Shown here: positions 49,814-59,019 of the stretch, in pieces
Layout of the letters: each line of letters opens with the position of its first letter
Position numbering within the stretch: the stretch's first letter is position 1
NCBI RefSeq assembly: GCF_900128485.1
Contig: NZ_LT635859.1
Location: 328,872 to 391,240 of the forward strand
DNA from: Duodenibacillus massiliensis
Lineage (GTDB): Bacteria; Pseudomonadota; Gammaproteobacteria; Burkholderiales; Burkholderiaceae_F
Length of the DNA: 62,369 nucleotides
Direction of reading: 5' to 3'
The notes under the pieces: generated by a model
What the model was told of the DNA's origin: nothing
Database searches by the model: none
What the model saw: the letters and a program-made list of their open reading frames with translations, nothing else
Program-made: the position numbers and the translations under genes

Positions 49814-50619
49814 AAGGGGTCATATCCCTTCACCGGAATTTCCGGAAAATCCGGATACCCCACTCCCACGAGATATAGCCCTGCAGCGTCAAAAGTGGGC
49901 GCTGCAGCGGCTCTTTCCTTCGCTTCAAGCACTTCTTTCATCCACTCAGGCTTCTCGCGTCCCACGCCCACGTAAATAAGCGACCCCACGATATTTCGCA
50001 CCATGTGCTGCAAAAAGGCGTTTGCGGTGAGTTCAATGCCGATATAACGGCCTCGACGCACAATATTGATTGCCGTCATCGTGCGCACCGGGGTTGCCGC
50101 CTGACAGTCCGCTGCACGGAAACTTGAGAAGTCGTGTTCCCCGATAAGGCAGGCCGCGGCCTCGCGCATCCTCTCTTCATCACACGGCCGCCACACCCAG
50201 CCCGTGCGCCCGAAATTAACGGCCGAGCGGATCCGGTCGTTCAGAATCCAGTACTGATACGTCCGGCTGCGCGCGGAAAAACGCGCATGAAAACGGTCGT
50301 TTACGGGCACAGCCCAGCGGACCGCGATATCGTCGGGCAAAAAGGTGTTAAGTGCCCTCTCCCAGGAAGTGACCGAACGCTCACAGTCCGTATCAACGTG
50401 CACCACCTGGCCCGTGGCATGCACGCCGGCGTCCGTGCGGCCCGCGCAGATGGTGCCTGCGGGCTTCGTGAGAAACCGCTTTATGGCGCGTTCCAGCACG
50501 TCCTGCACCGTACGGCCGTCAGGCTGCGTCTGCCAGCCGTTATAGTGCGTGCCCGTGTATTCAATACCGAGCGCCGTGCGGAAAGCCGCCTCCGGCGCGT
50601 AGGGAAAGCGTTCCTGCAT
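49810..50619 (-). CDS. truA: tRNA pseudouridine synthase A
   Basis: Makes pseudouridine at 38-40 of the tRNA anticodon arm. 269 residues with catalytic Asp in ICAGRTDAGVHATGQVVH and FLQHMVRNIVGSLIYVGVG. The length is normal. It follows fimV by five bases on the same strand, the usual betaproteobacterial order fimV-truA. Confidence 0.97.
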   Translation of the reverse strand: MQERFPYAPEAAFRTALGIEYTGTHYNGWQTQPDGRTVQDVLERAIKRFLTKPAGTICAGRTDAGVHATGQVVHVDTDCERSVTSWERALNTFLPDDIAVRWAVPVNDRFHARFSARSRTYQYWILNDRIRSAVNFGRTGWVWRPCDEERMREAAACLIGEHDFSSFRAADCQAATPVRTMTAINIVRRGRYIGIELTANAFLQHMVRNIVGSLIYVGVGREKPEWMKEVLEAKERAAAAPTFDAAGLYLVGVGYPDFPEIPVKGYDPF

Positions 50620-50624
50620 CCGGC

Positions 50625-52463
50625 TTAAACGCGGCGCACGGCGTCAAGAAGGCGCTCTGCGGCGGCTCTCTGCTCGTCCGTGCCGAAGAGCTTTACTTCA
50701 CGCAGAAGTTTCTCGGCATCGTCCGGGAACCCCGCATCAATCTTTTGCTGGGCAGCGGCGAGCTTCACGGCCATCGCTTCGGGGCTGTGACCGTCCTCTG
50801 CCGTTACCGGGGTTTCCGCGGAAAAAGCCTCGGGCGGCTGAATCTGCATCCCCGAAGACGTGCTCGTGAGCGTAAAGGGACGGGGCTCTTCTTCAGGCGC
50901 CTGAGCCTTCACTTCGGGCCTAACTTCGGCAGCAGGCTGCGGAGCCGCAGTTTCAGGTGCCTTCGTCTCAGAAGCCGTCACCGTTGCCGCTGCGGCAGCG
51001 GTTGCGGTCGCTGTTGCGGCGGGCGCTGCGTCAAAGCCGCGCTTTGCCGCAGCGTCAGCTTCCATGCGCTTCGTGAGCAACTCATCCATGTTCCGCACCT
51101 GCTGCGGCGTGGCCGGTTCCGGCCTCAGAAAGCGGATGGTGCGCTCGGTGCGTTCAAACTCTTCCTTTTCCTTCTTGCGGCGCCAGACAAACCAGCCGCC
51201 TGCGGCAGCAGCGATGAGAATAATCAAGAGGCCCCAGAGCCAGGCGCTGCTCCCTTCTTCCTCGGTCTTTTCTTCAACCGCGGGTTGCGCCGTCATTACA
51301 GGCTGCGTGTCGGCCGCGGGTTCGGTCTTGGTTGCCTGCGTTTGAGCCGGTTTTGTTTCTTCAGGTGCTGCTGCGGGCGTCAGAGCTTCAGTCGTTGCTG
51401 CCGCTGTCGCAGCGGCAGCCGCAGCAGCTGCGGCCGGAGCCGCCGTTTCAGGCTTTGCTTCAGGCGCCGCGGGCTTCATGGGCTCAGCGGGTTTGACAGC
51501 GGGCTTTTGAACCTCAGCCGCCGGTTTCTTCGGCGTCCAGGCAATGCGGGCTTGCTTCATGCGCTGATGCGCACGGTTCAAGTTTCGTGCCGAGGGGGCC
51601 TTACGCATATCCGCATTAGGCGTCACATGCACAAGGCACCAGGCAACGTCGGTGCCGACGGCATCGACCTGCGCCTGTGTGGGCTCCTTTAAGCGGGCAC
51701 CGGGTTTAAGCCCGCTGATACGGCCGTTTTTAAAGGCAGCAGGGTTGCGGCGGATCAAAGCCACCAGCACTTCTTCGGTACGCGCCCCCTCATAGCGCGG
51801 CACCAAGAGGTTGGCAATCGACCACATCGTCATGCCGGGCTTCACGATAATGGGATCGGCGAGCGTGTACTGCGGCTTATTGGTTGTGGTCTTCGCGGAA
51901 GCGGGTTTCACTTGAGGCTTTGCCTTCACCGTTTCGCGCTTAGCGGGTGCGGGTTTTGCGGCAGGTTCTGCCTTCTTCGTTTCAACCGAGGGCATGGCGG
52001 CCGTTGACGGGAGTTTCCCTGCCGAGGGAGCAGCCTGCTTTGTCTGCGCCTGAGCTGTCGCCATGGGCGCTGCGGCCGGAGCCGGCGCAACTGCCGGTTC
52101 CAGGCGGATGCGGTAGTACTTGGCGGAGAGTTTGCCGCCGTCGTTAAGTTCCACAATGAGCGGGAAGTCCCGTGAGGTCACGGGCTTTTCGCTTTTAATG
52201 CGGACAACCCAAGGGGACTTACTTTCAAGCGTCAGTTCCAGGCCCGTGTCGGCCGCAAGCGGCTTCTTGCCGATGCGGTCATAAGTTGCTTCGGGCGCAA
52301 GACGAACCACCAGGGGCTCGACCTTGGGATCGACATTGTTGACGGTAAGCCGCGCCGACAGGGGCTCATTTAAACGGGAAGTCACGGAAAGCGTGCCGAG
52401 GTCTGCGGCCTGAGCCGAAAAACCGATCGCCGCCAGAAGTGCTGCTGCAGCCGTCAATCGCAT
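50625..52463 (-). CDS. fimV: FimV-like peptidoglycan-binding/TPR protein
   Basis: 612 residues. A signal peptide (MRLTAAAALLAAIGFSAQAA) is followed by the FimV N-terminal domain (LGTLSVTSRLNEPLSARLTV), a low-complexity Ala/Pro/Lys stretch, a LysM-like region (IIVKPGMTMWSIANLLVP at about 215), a second Ala/Glu/Pro linker, one membrane helix (AWLWGLLIILIAAAAGGWFV at about 420) followed by basic residues, and a C-terminal TPR-like helical end (AEKLLREVKLFGTDEQRAAA). FimV organises type IV pili and polar assembly. AGGATTGAT precedes the ATG at 52463. Confidence 0.88.
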   Translation of the reverse strand: MRLTAAAALLAAIGFSAQAADLGTLSVTSRLNEPLSARLTVNNVDPKVEPLVVRLAPEATYDRIGKKPLAADTGLELTLESKSPWVVRIKSEKPVTSRDFPLIVELNDGGKLSAKYYRIRLEPAVAPAPAAAPMATAQAQTKQAAPSAGKLPSTAAMPSVETKKAEPAAKPAPAKRETVKAKPQVKPASAKTTTNKPQYTLADPIIVKPGMTMWSIANLLVPRYEGARTEEVLVALIRRNPAAFKNGRISGLKPGARLKEPTQAQVDAVGTDVAWCLVHVTPNADMRKAPSARNLNRAHQRMKQARIAWTPKKPAAEVQKPAVKPAEPMKPAAPEAKPETAAPAAAAAAAAATAAATTEALTPAAAPEETKPAQTQATKTEPAADTQPVMTAQPAVEEKTEEEGSSAWLWGLLIILIAAAAGGWFVWRRKKEKEEFERTERTIRFLRPEPATPQQVRNMDELLTKRMEADAAAKRGFDAAPAATATATAAAAATVTASETKAPETAAPQPAAEVRPEVKAQAPEEEPRPFTLTSTSSGMQIQPPEAFSAETPVTAEDGHSPEAMAVKLAAAQQKIDAGFPDDAEKLLREVKLFGTDEQRAAAERLLDAVRRV

Positions 52464-52663
52464 ATCAATCAATCCTGCTGTGGAAACCAAAGTTCAAAGG
52501 GTTACTGCCCAATTTGCGTATTATGCACTGCCGACACGGCTGAAGGCATATTTTTTCAAGAGCTGTCCGCCGCTGTCGTTTCGTTTTCCTCTCCTTCGTT
52601 TTTGCTGAAAAACTCCGCACACAGTGCCGCCTTACATTGTTCGGCAAAAAGTTTCTTCCACAG

Positions 52664-52752
52664 AAGAATTTCGTCCGCTTTTCTGCGCGAAATTCTTTTA
52701 TAAAAGAATTTCAGGCGGTTTCAGCCCAAAGATTCTTCCATACAAGAATTTC
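52664..52752. promoter_or_regulatory. Cluster of AAGAATTTC repeats with a 24-bp palindrome upstream of fimV
   Basis: AAGAATTTC occurs at 52664-52672, 52704-52712 and 52744-52752, and its reverse GAAATTCTT at 52689-52697. The copies at 52689-52712 form a perfect 24-bp palindrome centred on TTTTATAAAA. The spacing of the three direct copies is 40 bases each. It lies in the 395-base spacer between ihfB and fimV, upstream of fimV. It looks like a multi-site operator or a structured element; no known regulator is assigned. Confidence 0.65.
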
Positions 52753-52770
52753 AGACAACAGACGCAAAAG

Positions 52771-52820
52771 AAAACGGCTCCCGAAGTTTTTCCCCGAAGG
52801 GAATCTTCGAAAGCCGTTTT
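52771..52820 (-). terminator. Terminator downstream of ihfB
   Basis: On the minus strand AAAACGGCT ... AGCCGTTTT (9 pairs) encloses CGAAG / CTTCG and is followed by CTTTTG. It lies 39 bases past the ihfB stop and ends the aromatic supra-operon. Confidence 0.72.
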
Positions 52821-52858
52821 GTGCGAATGAGCGCAGTATTCGCCAACTGTGTCAGGTG

Positions 52859-53170
52859 TTACTTCAGAGGAGTCACACCTGCTCTGCCGTTCATCGCGTC
52901 ACGGATTTCTTTGCCTGCACGGAAGTGCGGAACAAATTTGGCCGGGACTTCGACGGTGGCCCCCGTCCGGGGGTTGCGGCCCGTGCGCGCTGCACGGTGC
53001 TTCAGACTGAAGCTGCCGAAACCGCGGACTTCGACGCGAACGCCGTGGCTCATCGCGCTGATGATCGTTTTGAGGATCTCGTTGACCGCCTCGTCGGCCT
53101 CGCGGTTGGTGAGGCTGCCGTGGCGGGCAAAGACCTTGTCGATCAGTTCAGACTTGGTAAGAGCCCGCAT
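52859..53170 (-). CDS. ihfB: Integration host factor, beta subunit
   Basis: A DNA-bending protein. 103 residues, starting MRALTKSELIDKVFARHGSL, with the arm and body motif EVRGFGSFSLKHRAARTGRN and the tip KFVPHFRAGKEIRD. The start at 53170 is supported by the family N-terminus. It follows rpsA by 14 bases, the usual cmk-rpsA-ihfB order. Confidence 0.95.
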   Translation of the reverse strand: MRALTKSELIDKVFARHGSLTNREADEAVNEILKTIISAMSHGVRVEVRGFGSFSLKHRAARTGRNPRTGATVEVPAKFVPHFRAGKEIRDAMNGRAGVTPLK

Positions 53171-53184
53171 AGACACCACCCTGA

Positions 53185-54870
53185 TTACTTCTGTTCAAGC
53201 TTAGCCTTGAGCAGAGCACCAAGGTTGGTGGTACCGGCGGAAGCGTCGCTGTTGACGCGGTCAAGCACTTCGCGGGTCTGCGCGGCATCCTTAGCCTTGA
53301 TGGAGAGCTGGATGGAGCGGTTCTTACGGTCAACGCTGATGATGAGGGCTTCAACCGTGTCACCGACCTTGAGCTGCGTCGTGGCGTCTTCCACGCGTTC
53401 GCTCGAGATTTCGGAAGCACGCAGATACCCTTCGGTGTCGTCACCGAGGTCGATCGTGGCGCCCTTAGCATCAACGGCCTTCACCGTGCCTTTGACGAGC
53501 GTACCCTTTTCATGGGTGCCGGCAAAGGAAGAGAACGGATCACCGCCCAGCTGCTTGATGCCGAGGCTGATGCGTTCGCGGTCGGTGTCGATTGCGAGAA
53601 CCATGGCTTCGACTTCGTCGCCCTTCTTGTACTTACGGACGGCTTCTTCGCCCGGTTCGTTCCAGGAGAGGTCAGAGAGGTGCACGAGGCCGTCAATGCC
53701 ACCGGGCAGTCCGATGAACACACCGAAGTCGGTGATGGACTTGATCTGGCCCTTCACCTTGTCGCCCTTCTTGTGGCTCTGGTTGAATTCCTGCCAGGGG
53801 TTGGCCTTGCACTGCTTCATGCCGAGAGAAATACGGCGGCGTTCTTCGTCGATGTCAAGAACCATGACTTCGACTTCGTCACCCAACTGCACAACCTTCT
53901 TCGGATCGACGTTCTTGTTGGTCCAGTCCATTTCGGAGACGTGCACCAGGCCTTCGATGCCGCTTTCGATTTCAACGAAAGCACCGTAGTCGGTGATGTT
54001 GGTGACCTTGCCGAAGAGACGGGTGCCCTGCGGATAGCGGCGGGCAATGCCGATCCACGGATCTTCGCCCAACTGCTTGAGGCCCAGAGAAACACGGTTC
54101 TTTTCCTTGTCGAACTTAAGAACCTTGGCTTCGATTTCCTGGCCGACCTGAACGACTTCGCTCGGGTGACGCACGCGGCGCCAGGCGAGGTCGGTGATGT
54201 GCAGAAGGCCGTCGATGCCGCCCAAATCAACGAACGCACCGTAGTCGGTGATGTTCTTGACGATACCCTTGACAACGGCGCCTTCGGCGAGCGTTTCAAG
54301 GAGCTTGGCGCGTTCTTCGCCCATGCTCGCTTCCACAACGGCGCGGCGGGAGACAACAACGTTGTTGCGCTTACGGTCAAGCTTGATGACCTTGAATTCG
54401 AGGGTCTTGCCTTCGTACGGGGTCGTATCCTTCACAGGACGCGTATCGACCAAGGAGCCCGGCAGGAACGCGCGGATGCCGTTGGTCATGACGGTGAGGC
54501 CGCCCTTCACCTTCCCGGTGATGGTGCCGGTGACGAGTTCGCCGGATTCCAGAGCCTTTTCGAGGTTCATCCAGGCCGCAAGGCGCTTAGCCTTGTCGCG
54601 GGAGAGGATCGTATCGCCGTAGCCGTTTTCAACCGATTCAATTGCCACGGAAACGAAGTCGCCGGGCTGCACGGTCACTTCACCGCGGTCATCCTTGAAT
54701 TCTTCGATGGGCACATAAGCTTCAGACTTAAGGCCGGCGTTCACGACAACGTAGTTGTAGTCAACGCGGACAACTTCAGCGGTGATGACTTCGCCCTGGC
54801 GCATTTCCTGCTTGGCAAGGCTCTCTTCAAAGAGCTGGGCAAAAGATTCGGTATTGGTATTGTTGGACAT
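53185..54870 (-). CDS. rpsA: 30S ribosomal protein S1
   Basis: 561 residues with six S1 domains in a row, for example [40 protein letters not shown] and [20 protein letters not shown]. It holds mRNA on the 30S subunit. No Shine-Dalgarno is found in the 20 bases before the ATG (sequence CATTAACGATTTAACTAC), as in E. coli rpsA, where S1 represses its own translation. It follows cmk by 120 bases. Confidence 0.97.
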   Translation of the reverse strand: MSNNTNTESFAQLFEESLAKQEMRQGEVITAEVVRVDYNYVVVNAGLKSEAYVPIEEFKDDRGEVTVQPGDFVSVAIESVENGYGDTILSRDKAKRLAAWMNLEKALESGELVTGTITGKVKGGLTVMTNGIRAFLPGSLVDTRPVKDTTPYEGKTLEFKVIKLDRKRNNVVVSRRAVVEASMGEERAKLLETLAEGAVVKGIVKNITDYGAFVDLGGIDGLLHITDLAWRRVRHPSEVVQVGQEIEAKVLKFDKEKNRVSLGLKQLGEDPWIGIARRYPQGTRLFGKVTNITDYGAFVEIESGIEGLVHVSEMDWTNKNVDPKKVVQLGDEVEVMVLDIDEERRRISLGMKQCKANPWQEFNQSHKKGDKVKGQIKSITDFGVFIGLPGGIDGLVHLSDLSWNEPGEEAVRKYKKGDEVEAMVLAIDTDRERISLGIKQLGGDPFSSFAGTHEKGTLVKGTVKAVDAKGATIDLGDDTEGYLRASEISSERVEDATTQLKVGDTVEALIISVDRKNRSIQLSIKAKDAAQTREVLDRVNSDASAGTTNLGALLKAKLEQK

Positions 54871-54990
54871 GTAGTTAAATCGTTAATGATCTCGCCCGTC
54901 CGGGAGTCTGAAATGTCAGACCGATGGGGCGGTGTTGCTTTAAATTTCCCTAAAAGCCCCCGGCGGCCTTTAAGGCTGAAAAACGGTTCT

Positions 54991-55647
54991 TTACCGGGGA
55001 AGCTTCCGCCACCACGCCATGATCTGATCCACGGTCTCTTCAATCGTGAGATCCGAGCTGTCTAGGATGTGCGCATCCGCTGCCGGCACGCAGGGCGCAA
55101 CCGCGCGTTCGCGGTCCCGACGGTCGCGTTCGGCCAAATCCCGGGTAAGATTTGAAAGGTTAGCAGAAATTCCTTTTTCAATCAACTGGTTATATCTGCG
55201 CATTGCGCGCGCTTCAGGCGTAGCCGTCAAAAAGACCTTTAAAGGGGCATCAGGAAACACCACGGAAGCCATGTCGCGGCCGTCCGCCACCAGGCCCGGG
55301 GCCTGTGCGTAGCGCCTCTGCAGGTCAAGTAACTCAGCCCGTACCGAGGGGTAGGCCGCCACAACGCTTGCGGCAAGCCCCACCTCTTCGGTGCGGATGG
55401 CTTCGGTCACATCCGCGCCGTCCAAAACAATTCGGCCGCCATTAAAGACGGGATGCATGGTTCGGGCCTCTTCAGCGCAGACCGCCTCGTTTTTCAGGTC
55501 GCCCCCCGACTTCATGGTTCTTAAGGCGCAGAGGCGGTAAAGCGCGCCGCTGTCGAGATAATGAAACCCGAGCTTTGCGGCAACACGCGCTGACACGGTG
55601 CCCTTGCCGCTTGCCGTAGGTCCGTCGATTGCAATAACGTCAACCAT
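54991..55647 (-). CDS. cmk: Cytidylate kinase
   Basis: Phosphorylates CMP and dCMP. 218 residues, P-loop IDGPTASGKGTVSARVA near the N-terminus, VADGRDMASVVFPDAPLKVF as the CMP-binding part. The start at 55647 (MVDVIAIDG) fits the family; an upstream extension is not conserved. It lies between aroA and rpsA in the same direction. Confidence 0.96.
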   Translation of the reverse strand: MVDVIAIDGPTASGKGTVSARVAAKLGFHYLDSGALYRLCALRTMKSGGDLKNEAVCAEEARTMHPVFNGGRIVLDGADVTEAIRTEEVGLAASVVAAYPSVRAELLDLQRRYAQAPGLVADGRDMASVVFPDAPLKVFLTATPEARAMRRYNQLIEKGISANLSNLTRDLAERDRRDRERAVAPCVPAADAHILDSSDLTIEETVDQIMAWWRKLPR

Positions 55648-55676
55648 CGTTTTTACTACCCGATGCCCCACGGGCA

Positions 55677-56981
55677 TCACTTTGAGTGAATTAACCGGAA
55701 AAAATCAGTGAAATAGGCCGGATAGGTCTTTGCGGTGCAGCCCGGATCGAGAATCACGGTTGTGACACCCACCGTCGCCGCCAGCGAAAAGCTCATCGCC
55801 ATGCGGTGGTCATCATAGGTGGCAACCGTCACTTTTTCGGGAAGGGGCTTCACGCCGCGGCTCACTTCAAGCCAGTCCGGGCCTTCGGTGACTTCAGCGC
55901 CGAATTTGCGCATTTCGGTTGCCATCGCGTGAATGCGGTCCGTTTCCTTCACGCGCCAGGAGCCGATGCCGGTCAACCGCACCTTCCCCCGCGTTTTCAG
56001 CGCCATCGGCACGAGCGTCATGGCGGCGTCCGGGATGAGCGTACAGTCCGCGTCAATCCCCTTGAGAATGCCGTCTGCCGGGGCCGAGGCCTCAATGAAG
56101 TTTTCGCCCTTCACAATCCGCGCGCCCATCATTTCCAATAGGTCCGCAAAAGCCGCGTCCCCCTGAAGCGCATTTTTCCCGACCCCCTCAACGCGCACGG
56201 GACCGCCCGCCAAAGCGCCTAAAGCGAGGAAGTAACTTGCACCCGAGGCGTCGCCCTCCACGGCGTACTGTTCTACCGCACGGTATTGCCCCGGCGTCAC
56301 GAGAAAGCCGTCGGGCAGTTCCGTCACCCTGACGCCGAACGCGGCCATCATGGTAGTCGTGATTTTGATGTAGGGGCGGCTGATGAGCTCTCCCTCAATC
56401 ACGATTTTGAGGCCTTCGGCAGGGGCTATCAGCGGCGAAATGATAAGGAGCGCCGTCAGGTACTGACTTGAGACGTTGCCTCGGATATGCACCACGTTGC
56501 CGCGCGGCTTCACCGGTGAAAACCGAAGCGGCAGAAAACCCTCATTTTGTTCGCAGGTGATCTCAGCACCAAGTTCCCGCAGGGCTGCCAGGAGGTCGGC
56601 AATCGGGCGCTCGCGCATGCGCTCGATGCCGTCAATACGGTAGTTGCCTTCACTGAAAGCCAATGCTGCCGTCAGGGTTCTTGCCGCAGTGCCCGCGTTT
56701 CCAATAAAAAGATCCGCGGACTTCACCGGGAAAAATCCCCCGCAGCCCGTGACGGTGCAGGCATCGTCCTTCACATCCACCGCAACGCCCAAAAGCCTCA
56801 GGCTTTCGATCATGCGTTCCGTATCGTCGGCCCGCAACAGCCCCGTAAGCGTTGTTCTCCCGTGCGCGAGCGCCGCAAGGATGAGCGCCCGGTTGGAAAT
56901 GGACTTGCTGCCAGGGAGCCGCACGGTGCCCGAGGCAGCGGTAACGGCCGGTACGGTGAGTTCAGGCGGAAAAACTTTCAT
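55677..56981 (-). CDS. aroA: 3-phosphoshikimate 1-carboxyvinyltransferase (EPSP synthase)
   Basis: Sixth step of the shikimate pathway. 434 residues: PGSKSISNRALILAALAHG (PEP/shikimate binding), GNAGTAARTLTAALAF, and DDHRMAMSFSLAA near the C-terminus. The active-site form GNAGTAARTL is of the glyphosate-sensitive class I type, judged from motif only. It follows tyrA by nine bases. Confidence 0.97.
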   Translation of the reverse strand: MKVFPPELTVPAVTAASGTVRLPGSKSISNRALILAALAHGRTTLTGLLRADDTERMIESLRLLGVAVDVKDDACTVTGCGGFFPVKSADLFIGNAGTAARTLTAALAFSEGNYRIDGIERMRERPIADLLAALRELGAEITCEQNEGFLPLRFSPVKPRGNVVHIRGNVSSQYLTALLIISPLIAPAEGLKIVIEGELISRPYIKITTTMMAAFGVRVTELPDGFLVTPGQYRAVEQYAVEGDASGASYFLALGALAGGPVRVEGVGKNALQGDAAFADLLEMMGARIVKGENFIEASAPADGILKGIDADCTLIPDAAMTLVPMALKTRGKVRLTGIGSWRVKETDRIHAMATEMRKFGAEVTEGPDWLEVSRGVKPLPEKVTVATYDDHRMAMSFSLAATVGVTTVILDPGCTAKTYPAYFTDFFRLIHSK

Positions 56982-56990
56982 GGCTCTCCT

Positions 56991-57854
56991 TTACTTCTTG
57001 GCGGGCACCTGAACGGTGCGGCGGATGTGGCTTGCGCGCGAGAAGATTTCAGTGAGCGTTTCGGCGTCCCCGGTGCGGATTGCTTCGTGAAGAAGTGCAA
57101 GTTCGGCCTGAACGTTTTCCAGGCTCTCAAGGAGCGCCCGTCGGTTGGCCAGACAAATATCGCGCCACATTACGGGACTGGAAGCCGCAATGCGCGTGAA
57201 GTCTCTGAAGCCAGCGCCCACAAAACGGAATTTTTCATCAGCTTCCGGGGTTTTGGCCATCGCGTCCACGAGCGCATAGGCCAGCACGTGCGGCAGGTGA
57301 CTTACCGCCGCAAAAATCCGGTCGTGCGTTTCAGGCGTCATCCGGAATAGTTTCGCCCCCACGGCTTCCCAGGCTTTTTCCCAGAATGCCACGGCCTCTA
57401 GATTCATGTCATCCGTGGGCGTTGAAATCACCTTGGTCCCCGAAAAGAGCGCGCTGTCGGCGTATTCAACACCGGGCATTTCGCCCCCAGCAATCGGATG
57501 CACCGGCGCGTAGCGCGAGAACCGTTCTCCCAAGGCTTTCCGGGCCGCGGCAATCACACCGCACCGGGTGGAGCCGACATCGGTCACCCAGGCCTCCTGC
57601 CGCATGGCTTCGGTAATCTCAGCAAACACCCCTTCCATCGCGAGAACCGGAACGGCAACCAAAATGCAGTCGGCATCAGACACAGCGTCGGCCACTTTTG
57701 CCGTTGCTCGGTCAGCAATTCCGAGGCTCACCGCTTTTTCTGCGGCACCCATGGAAATATCACAGGCCGTGACGGCGTCAACGACACCGGCCTTTTGAAA
57801 AGCCCAGGCGGCCGATCCCCCGATTAGGCCCGTTCCGATTAACGCAAGACGCAT
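56991..57854 (-). CDS. tyrA: Prephenate dehydrogenase
   Basis: Oxidises prephenate to 4-hydroxyphenylpyruvate for tyrosine. 287 residues: NAD motif IGTGLIGGSAAWAF at 5-18, VTDVGSTRCGV and HPIAGGEMPGVEYAD for substrate binding. A stand-alone TyrA without a chorismate mutase domain, as usual in Betaproteobacteria. It follows hisC by 14 bases. Confidence 0.95.
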   Translation of the reverse strand: MRLALIGTGLIGGSAAWAFQKAGVVDAVTACDISMGAAEKAVSLGIADRATAKVADAVSDADCILVAVPVLAMEGVFAEITEAMRQEAWVTDVGSTRCGVIAAARKALGERFSRYAPVHPIAGGEMPGVEYADSALFSGTKVISTPTDDMNLEAVAFWEKAWEAVGAKLFRMTPETHDRIFAAVSHLPHVLAYALVDAMAKTPEADEKFRFVGAGFRDFTRIAASSPVMWRDICLANRRALLESLENVQAELALLHEAIRTGDAETLTEIFSRASHIRRTVQVPAKK

Positions 57855-57868
57855 CGCCCGTCTCCGCC

Positions 57869-58984
57869 TTAACTAAGCCCGAGCGCTTTGCGCGCGGCCT
57901 GAAAGGCTTCAATAAAGCGCGCGTTTTCCCGGGCGGTTCCCACGGACACCCTGAGCCAGTCAGGAAGCCCATAGCTTTTCACCGGCCGCACGATCACACC
58001 GCGCTTTAAAAGTTCGGTATTAAGTTCCGCGGTTTTGGGACCGGTCTGCGCAAGCACAAAGTTGGCGGTTGTCGGCAGGTAACGGATCTCCTGCTCCTTA
58101 AAGAAGGTTTCAAGCGTTGCGACGCCCGCGCGGTTTTCCTTGTAGACGCGCTCCAAAAACGCGGCGTCGTCAATGCAGGCCGCGGCCGCAGCCTGCGCGG
58201 CCGTATTCATGTTAAAGGGCGGCCGGATGCGGTTAAGCATTTCAATGAGCGCGGGCTGCGCAAGTGCAAAGCCGGATCTCAGGCCGGCAAGCCCATAGGC
58301 CTTTGAGAACGTCCGCGTCACAACGACGTTTGCATACTCTTTCACCCATTTCAGAGAATCAGTTCTCTCTTCAGGCGCGAGGTAATGGCAGTAGGCTTCG
58401 TCCAAAACCACAATGCAGTCGCGCGGGATCTTTGCCAAAAACGCATCAATCGCGCTTTCGGTTAAGGCAAGCCCCGTGGGATTGTTGGGATTGGTGATAA
58501 ACACGAGCCGCGTTGTCGCGTCAACGGCTGCGGCAATGGCGTCTAAATCCACTGCAAAGTCTTTGGCAGGCACGCACACGCAGCGTGCACCGTTTTCCTG
58601 TGCGGAAAGCTCATAAACGGAAAAAGAGTACTGCGAGTAGACGCAGCTTGTTTCAGGCGTGAGCACCAGACGGGCAATGAGGCCCAGGATCTCGTCTGAT
58701 CCGTTACCGCCGATCACCCAGTCGGGCGTGAGGCCAAAGTGCTTTGCCACCGCCTCACGAAACACACGGGCGTTCCCATCGGGGTAGCGGGAGACTGACG
58801 TCATCACCGCTTCCACGGCTTTTCGCGCGCTCTCGGGCATCCCCAGGGGATTTTCGTTACTCGCAAGCTTCACAATTTCGTTGAGTTTGAGACCGTATTC
58901 CTTGGCGGTCTCTTCGATGGGTTTGCCCGCCACATACGGGGAAATCGCGGCAATGTGGGGCTTTACTTTCAATGCGTCATTCAT
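57869..58984 (-). CDS. hisC: Histidinol-phosphate/aromatic aminotransferase
   Basis: A PLP-dependent transaminase of the HisC branch. 371 residues: NENPLGMPESARKAV, GNGSDEILGLIARL, LVFITNPNNPTGLAL, the PLP lysine in TRTFSKAYGLAGLRSGFALA. In this operon it probably also aminates aromatic precursors (phenylpyruvate and hydroxyphenylpyruvate), as the pheA/tyrA neighbours suggest. It lies 35 bases after pheA. Confidence 0.94.
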   Translation of the reverse strand: MNDALKVKPHIAAISPYVAGKPIEETAKEYGLKLNEIVKLASNENPLGMPESARKAVEAVMTSVSRYPDGNARVFREAVAKHFGLTPDWVIGGNGSDEILGLIARLVLTPETSCVYSQYSFSVYELSAQENGARCVCVPAKDFAVDLDAIAAAVDATTRLVFITNPNNPTGLALTESAIDAFLAKIPRDCIVVLDEAYCHYLAPEERTDSLKWVKEYANVVVTRTFSKAYGLAGLRSGFALAQPALIEMLNRIRPPFNMNTAAQAAAAACIDDAAFLERVYKENRAGVATLETFFKEQEIRYLPTTANFVLAQTGPKTAELNTELLKRGVIVRPVKSYGLPDWLRVSVGTARENARFIEAFQAARKALGLS

Positions 58985-59019
58985 GTTCTTTCTCCCTGAT
59001 TTTTTTCCTGTTGCCGGAC

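Noticed and set aside
50900..51500. Tandem repeats inside fimV
   Set aside because: Ala/Pro/Glu low-complexity linker typical of FimV; repeats are irregular and not CRISPR-like.
53512..55065. A 517-codon open frame on the plus strand opposite rpsA
   Set aside because: It is the codon-shadow of the real rpsA gene; no ribosome site, no family pattern.
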